From NCBI RefSeq assembly GCF_001006005.1, contig NZ_CP011254.1:1488001-1552000 (forward strand): a stretch of DNA of 64,000 bases, written 5' to 3'. This DNA is from Serratia fonticola. GTDB lineage: Bacteria; Pseudomonadota; Gammaproteobacteria; Enterobacterales; Enterobacteriaceae. Below are positions 62,695 through 64,000 of the stretch, one piece after another. The notes below the pieces were generated by a model. It did no database searches. It worked only from the letters and a program-made list of their open reading frames with translations, and was not told the DNA's origin. Each line of letters opens with the position of its first letter. Positions within the stretch are counted from its first letter, which is position 1. The position numbers were made by a program, and so were the translations under genes.

Positions 62695-63651
62695 TCAATA
62701 TCCCATGCTTTTCTTCATATCGTATTCCTGTCTGGCAGTTTCAGGCTGCAGCAGTTTCGACTCGGTCTGGATAAATTTTTGTGGCTGCGTGCCGTTTTTC
62801 TTCAATGCAATCAAGGCATCAAACGCAGGACCTGCCATATTTGGCGTCAGTTCAACCGTGGCGTTGGCTTCCCCTTCCATCATCGCTTTAAAGATATCCG
62901 GCACGCCGTCGATGGAAACAACCTTGATCTGTGAGCCCGGTTTGAGACCGGCTTCTTTGATCGCCTGGATGGCACCAATGGCCATATCGTCGTTATGTGC
63001 ATAGACGGCGCAGATGTTCTTGCCGTTCTGCTCAGCCTTGATAAAGCTTTCCATCACCTCTTTACCCTTGCTGCGAGTAAAGTCGCCAGACTGCGAGCGG
63101 ATGATTTTGACGTTGTCGGCAGAGGCAATACCGTCCGCAAAGCCTTTCTTACGGTTAATGGCTACGCTGGACCCGACGGTGCCTTGCAGTTCCACCACGT
63201 TACAGGGCTTGCCCGCAACGGCTTTCACTAGCCATTCGCCTGCAACTTTCCCTTCATGGACGCTGTCAGAGGCGACTGCAGCGGTATACAGCGAGGGATC
63301 GTTCACTTCGATCATGCGATCCAGCAGGAAGACCGGAATTTTTGCTTCTTTCGCTTCCTGCAATACCGGAGTCCAACCGGTGGCCACCACCGGCGCAATA
63401 AAGATGGCGTCAACACCCTGAGCAATAAAGGATCTCACCGCCTTGATCTGGTTTTCCTGCTTTTGCTGTGCATCGGCGATTTTCAGCGTAATACCCCGTT
63501 TTTCCGCCTCCTGTTTCGCCACTTTGGTTTCTGCCGAACGCCATCCTGATTCAGAACCAATCTGAGAAAAGCCGACAACCAAGGGGGCAGCCTGCGCCGC
63601 TCCCATCAACACACCGCTTACGGCGGCCGCTAACAGTAAACGCTTAACCAT
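62695..63651 (-). CDS. ytfQ: Sugar ABC transporter substrate-binding protein YtfQ
   Basis: A 318-aa periplasmic binding protein with signal peptide (MVKRLLLAAAVSGVLMGAAQAA). Type I solute-binding fold: VVGFSQIGSESGWRSAETKVAKQEAEKRGI, FIAPVVATGWTPVLQEAKEAKIPVFLLDR, VYAHNDDMAIGAIQAIKEAGLKPGS. E. coli YtfQ binds galactofuranose and galactopyranose. First gene of the operon, RBS GAGGAG. Confidence 0.95.
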   Translation of the reverse strand: MVKRLLLAAAVSGVLMGAAQAAPLVVGFSQIGSESGWRSAETKVAKQEAEKRGITLKIADAQQKQENQIKAVRSFIAQGVDAIFIAPVVATGWTPVLQEAKEAKIPVFLLDRMIEVNDPSLYTAAVASDSVHEGKVAGEWLVKAVAGKPCNVVELQGTVGSSVAINRKKGFADGIASADNVKIIRSQSGDFTRSKGKEVMESFIKAEQNGKNICAVYAHNDDMAIGAIQAIKEAGLKPGSQIKVVSIDGVPDIFKAMMEGEANATVELTPNMAGPAFDALIALKKNGTQPQKFIQTESKLLQPETARQEYDMKKSMGY

Positions 63652-63911
63652 GTTTTTCTCCTCGCTCTGCCTGAATCGGTCAGACAGAGATGGCTGTGGG
63701 TGTATTCGCTTTCATCGAGTGTGCCCAAAAAACTCGTGGGGCTTATAAGGTGTAGTTGAAATACAGGGAGGAATGATGAGCGATATCACAGCGCGGGATT
63801 ACAACCATTTTGTGCATAGATACAGCTAGAAATGTCTAAATTGGGAACGATTTCGGCGGGAATTTTGTACGTGTTAGCGGGAGGACTGGCAATTCTGGGC
63901 GAGTAGAAAGC
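63652..63911 (-). promoter_or_regulatory. Upstream region of ytfQ
   Basis: About 260 bp holding the ytf promoter. I see no strong consensus promoter or operator. Confidence 0.35.
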
Positions 63912-63942
63912 AAAAAAAACCCTTCGCTTTCGCAAAGGGTTT
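63912..63942 (-). terminator. Terminator after the tRNA-Trp gene
   Basis: On the minus strand AAACCCTT ... AAGGGTT forms a stem with a GCGAAAGC top, followed by eight T. It lies 7 bases beyond the tRNA 3' end. Confidence 0.93.
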
Positions 63943-63948
63943 CTAATA

Positions 63949-64000
63949 TGGCAGGGGCGGAGAGACTCGAACTCGCGACACCCGGTTTTGGAGACCGGTG
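63949..64000 (-). tRNA. trpT: tRNA-Trp (CCA anticodon), 5' part outside window
   Basis: On the minus strand the 3' half of a tRNA is visible: anticodon arm CCGGTCTCCAAAACCGG with anticodon CCA, T arm with GTTCGAGTC, and acceptor GGGGCGG complement ending in an encoded CCA at 63951-63949. It closely matches E. coli tRNA-Trp. In E. coli trpT follows rrnC and aspT and precedes hdfR, so an rRNA operon probably lies just past the window. Confidence 0.95.

Overview
The window looks like chromosomal DNA of a Serratia species (Yersiniaceae, Enterobacterales). The backbone proteins (Gor, Spy, YhjD, YhjE, PdeH, KdgK, IlvC/Y/A/D/E/M/G, YifB, MaoP, HdfR, YtfQRT-YjfF) are close relatives of the E. coli proteins. 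ERIC repeats are present. A subtilisin-type autotransporter of the Serratia SSP type and an MR/P-type fimbrial operon are typical of the genus. The genus call is inference; no 16S sequence is visible.

Layout. (1) 1-1171 is the 3' part of gor. (2) 1172-35000 is an accessory zone where E. coli also carries variable DNA between gor and yhjD. It holds a probable Mg2+ (M-box) riboswitch with a downstream terminator, an MgtS-like 30-aa protein and a CDF metal transporter; an O-antigen-ligase/PglL-like membrane protein; an eight-gene MR/P-type chaperone-usher fimbrial operon with a ToxR-like regulator, a FidL-like protein and a LuxR-type regulator on its flank; a secreted amidohydrolase; a PRD regulator; the autotransporter; a three-gene PTS operon (EIICB, PurB-family lyase, NagA-family deacetylase); a signalling cluster (GT9-like protein, periplasmic molybdopterin-fold protein, hybrid histidine kinase, HTH-receiver protein); a candidate sRNA; a TetR/Tm-1-like pair; and a decayed segment with a degenerate ~19-bp repeat array. 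(3) 35022-44239 is conserved backbone: spy, yhjD, yhjE, cdh, yhjG, pdeH with a near-perfect sigma-28 promoter, a tautomerase, and kdgK with a KdgR-like operator. (4) 44328-54600 is the branched-chain amino acid locus: ilvC, ilvY, DUF2461, ilvA, ilvD, ilvE, ilvM, ilvG and the ilvL attenuator. Two of the three ERIC elements end on a neighbouring stop codon. (5) 54733-64000 holds an MFS transporter, yifB, maoP, hdfR, the ytfQRT-yjfF sugar ABC operon, and the 3' part of a tRNA-Trp gene at the edge.

How it works together. The ilv block is a complete isoleucine/valine route with both classical controls: attenuation at ilvL and IlvY activation of ilvC. The fimbrial, autotransporter, ligase and signalling genes suggest a surface and host or niche interaction zone. 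The PTS operon probably serves an unknown amino-sugar-like substrate, with the neighbouring PRD protein as its likely regulator. The M-box segment links Mg2+ sensing to a small membrane protein and a cation exporter family member, and is one of the most interesting parts of the window.
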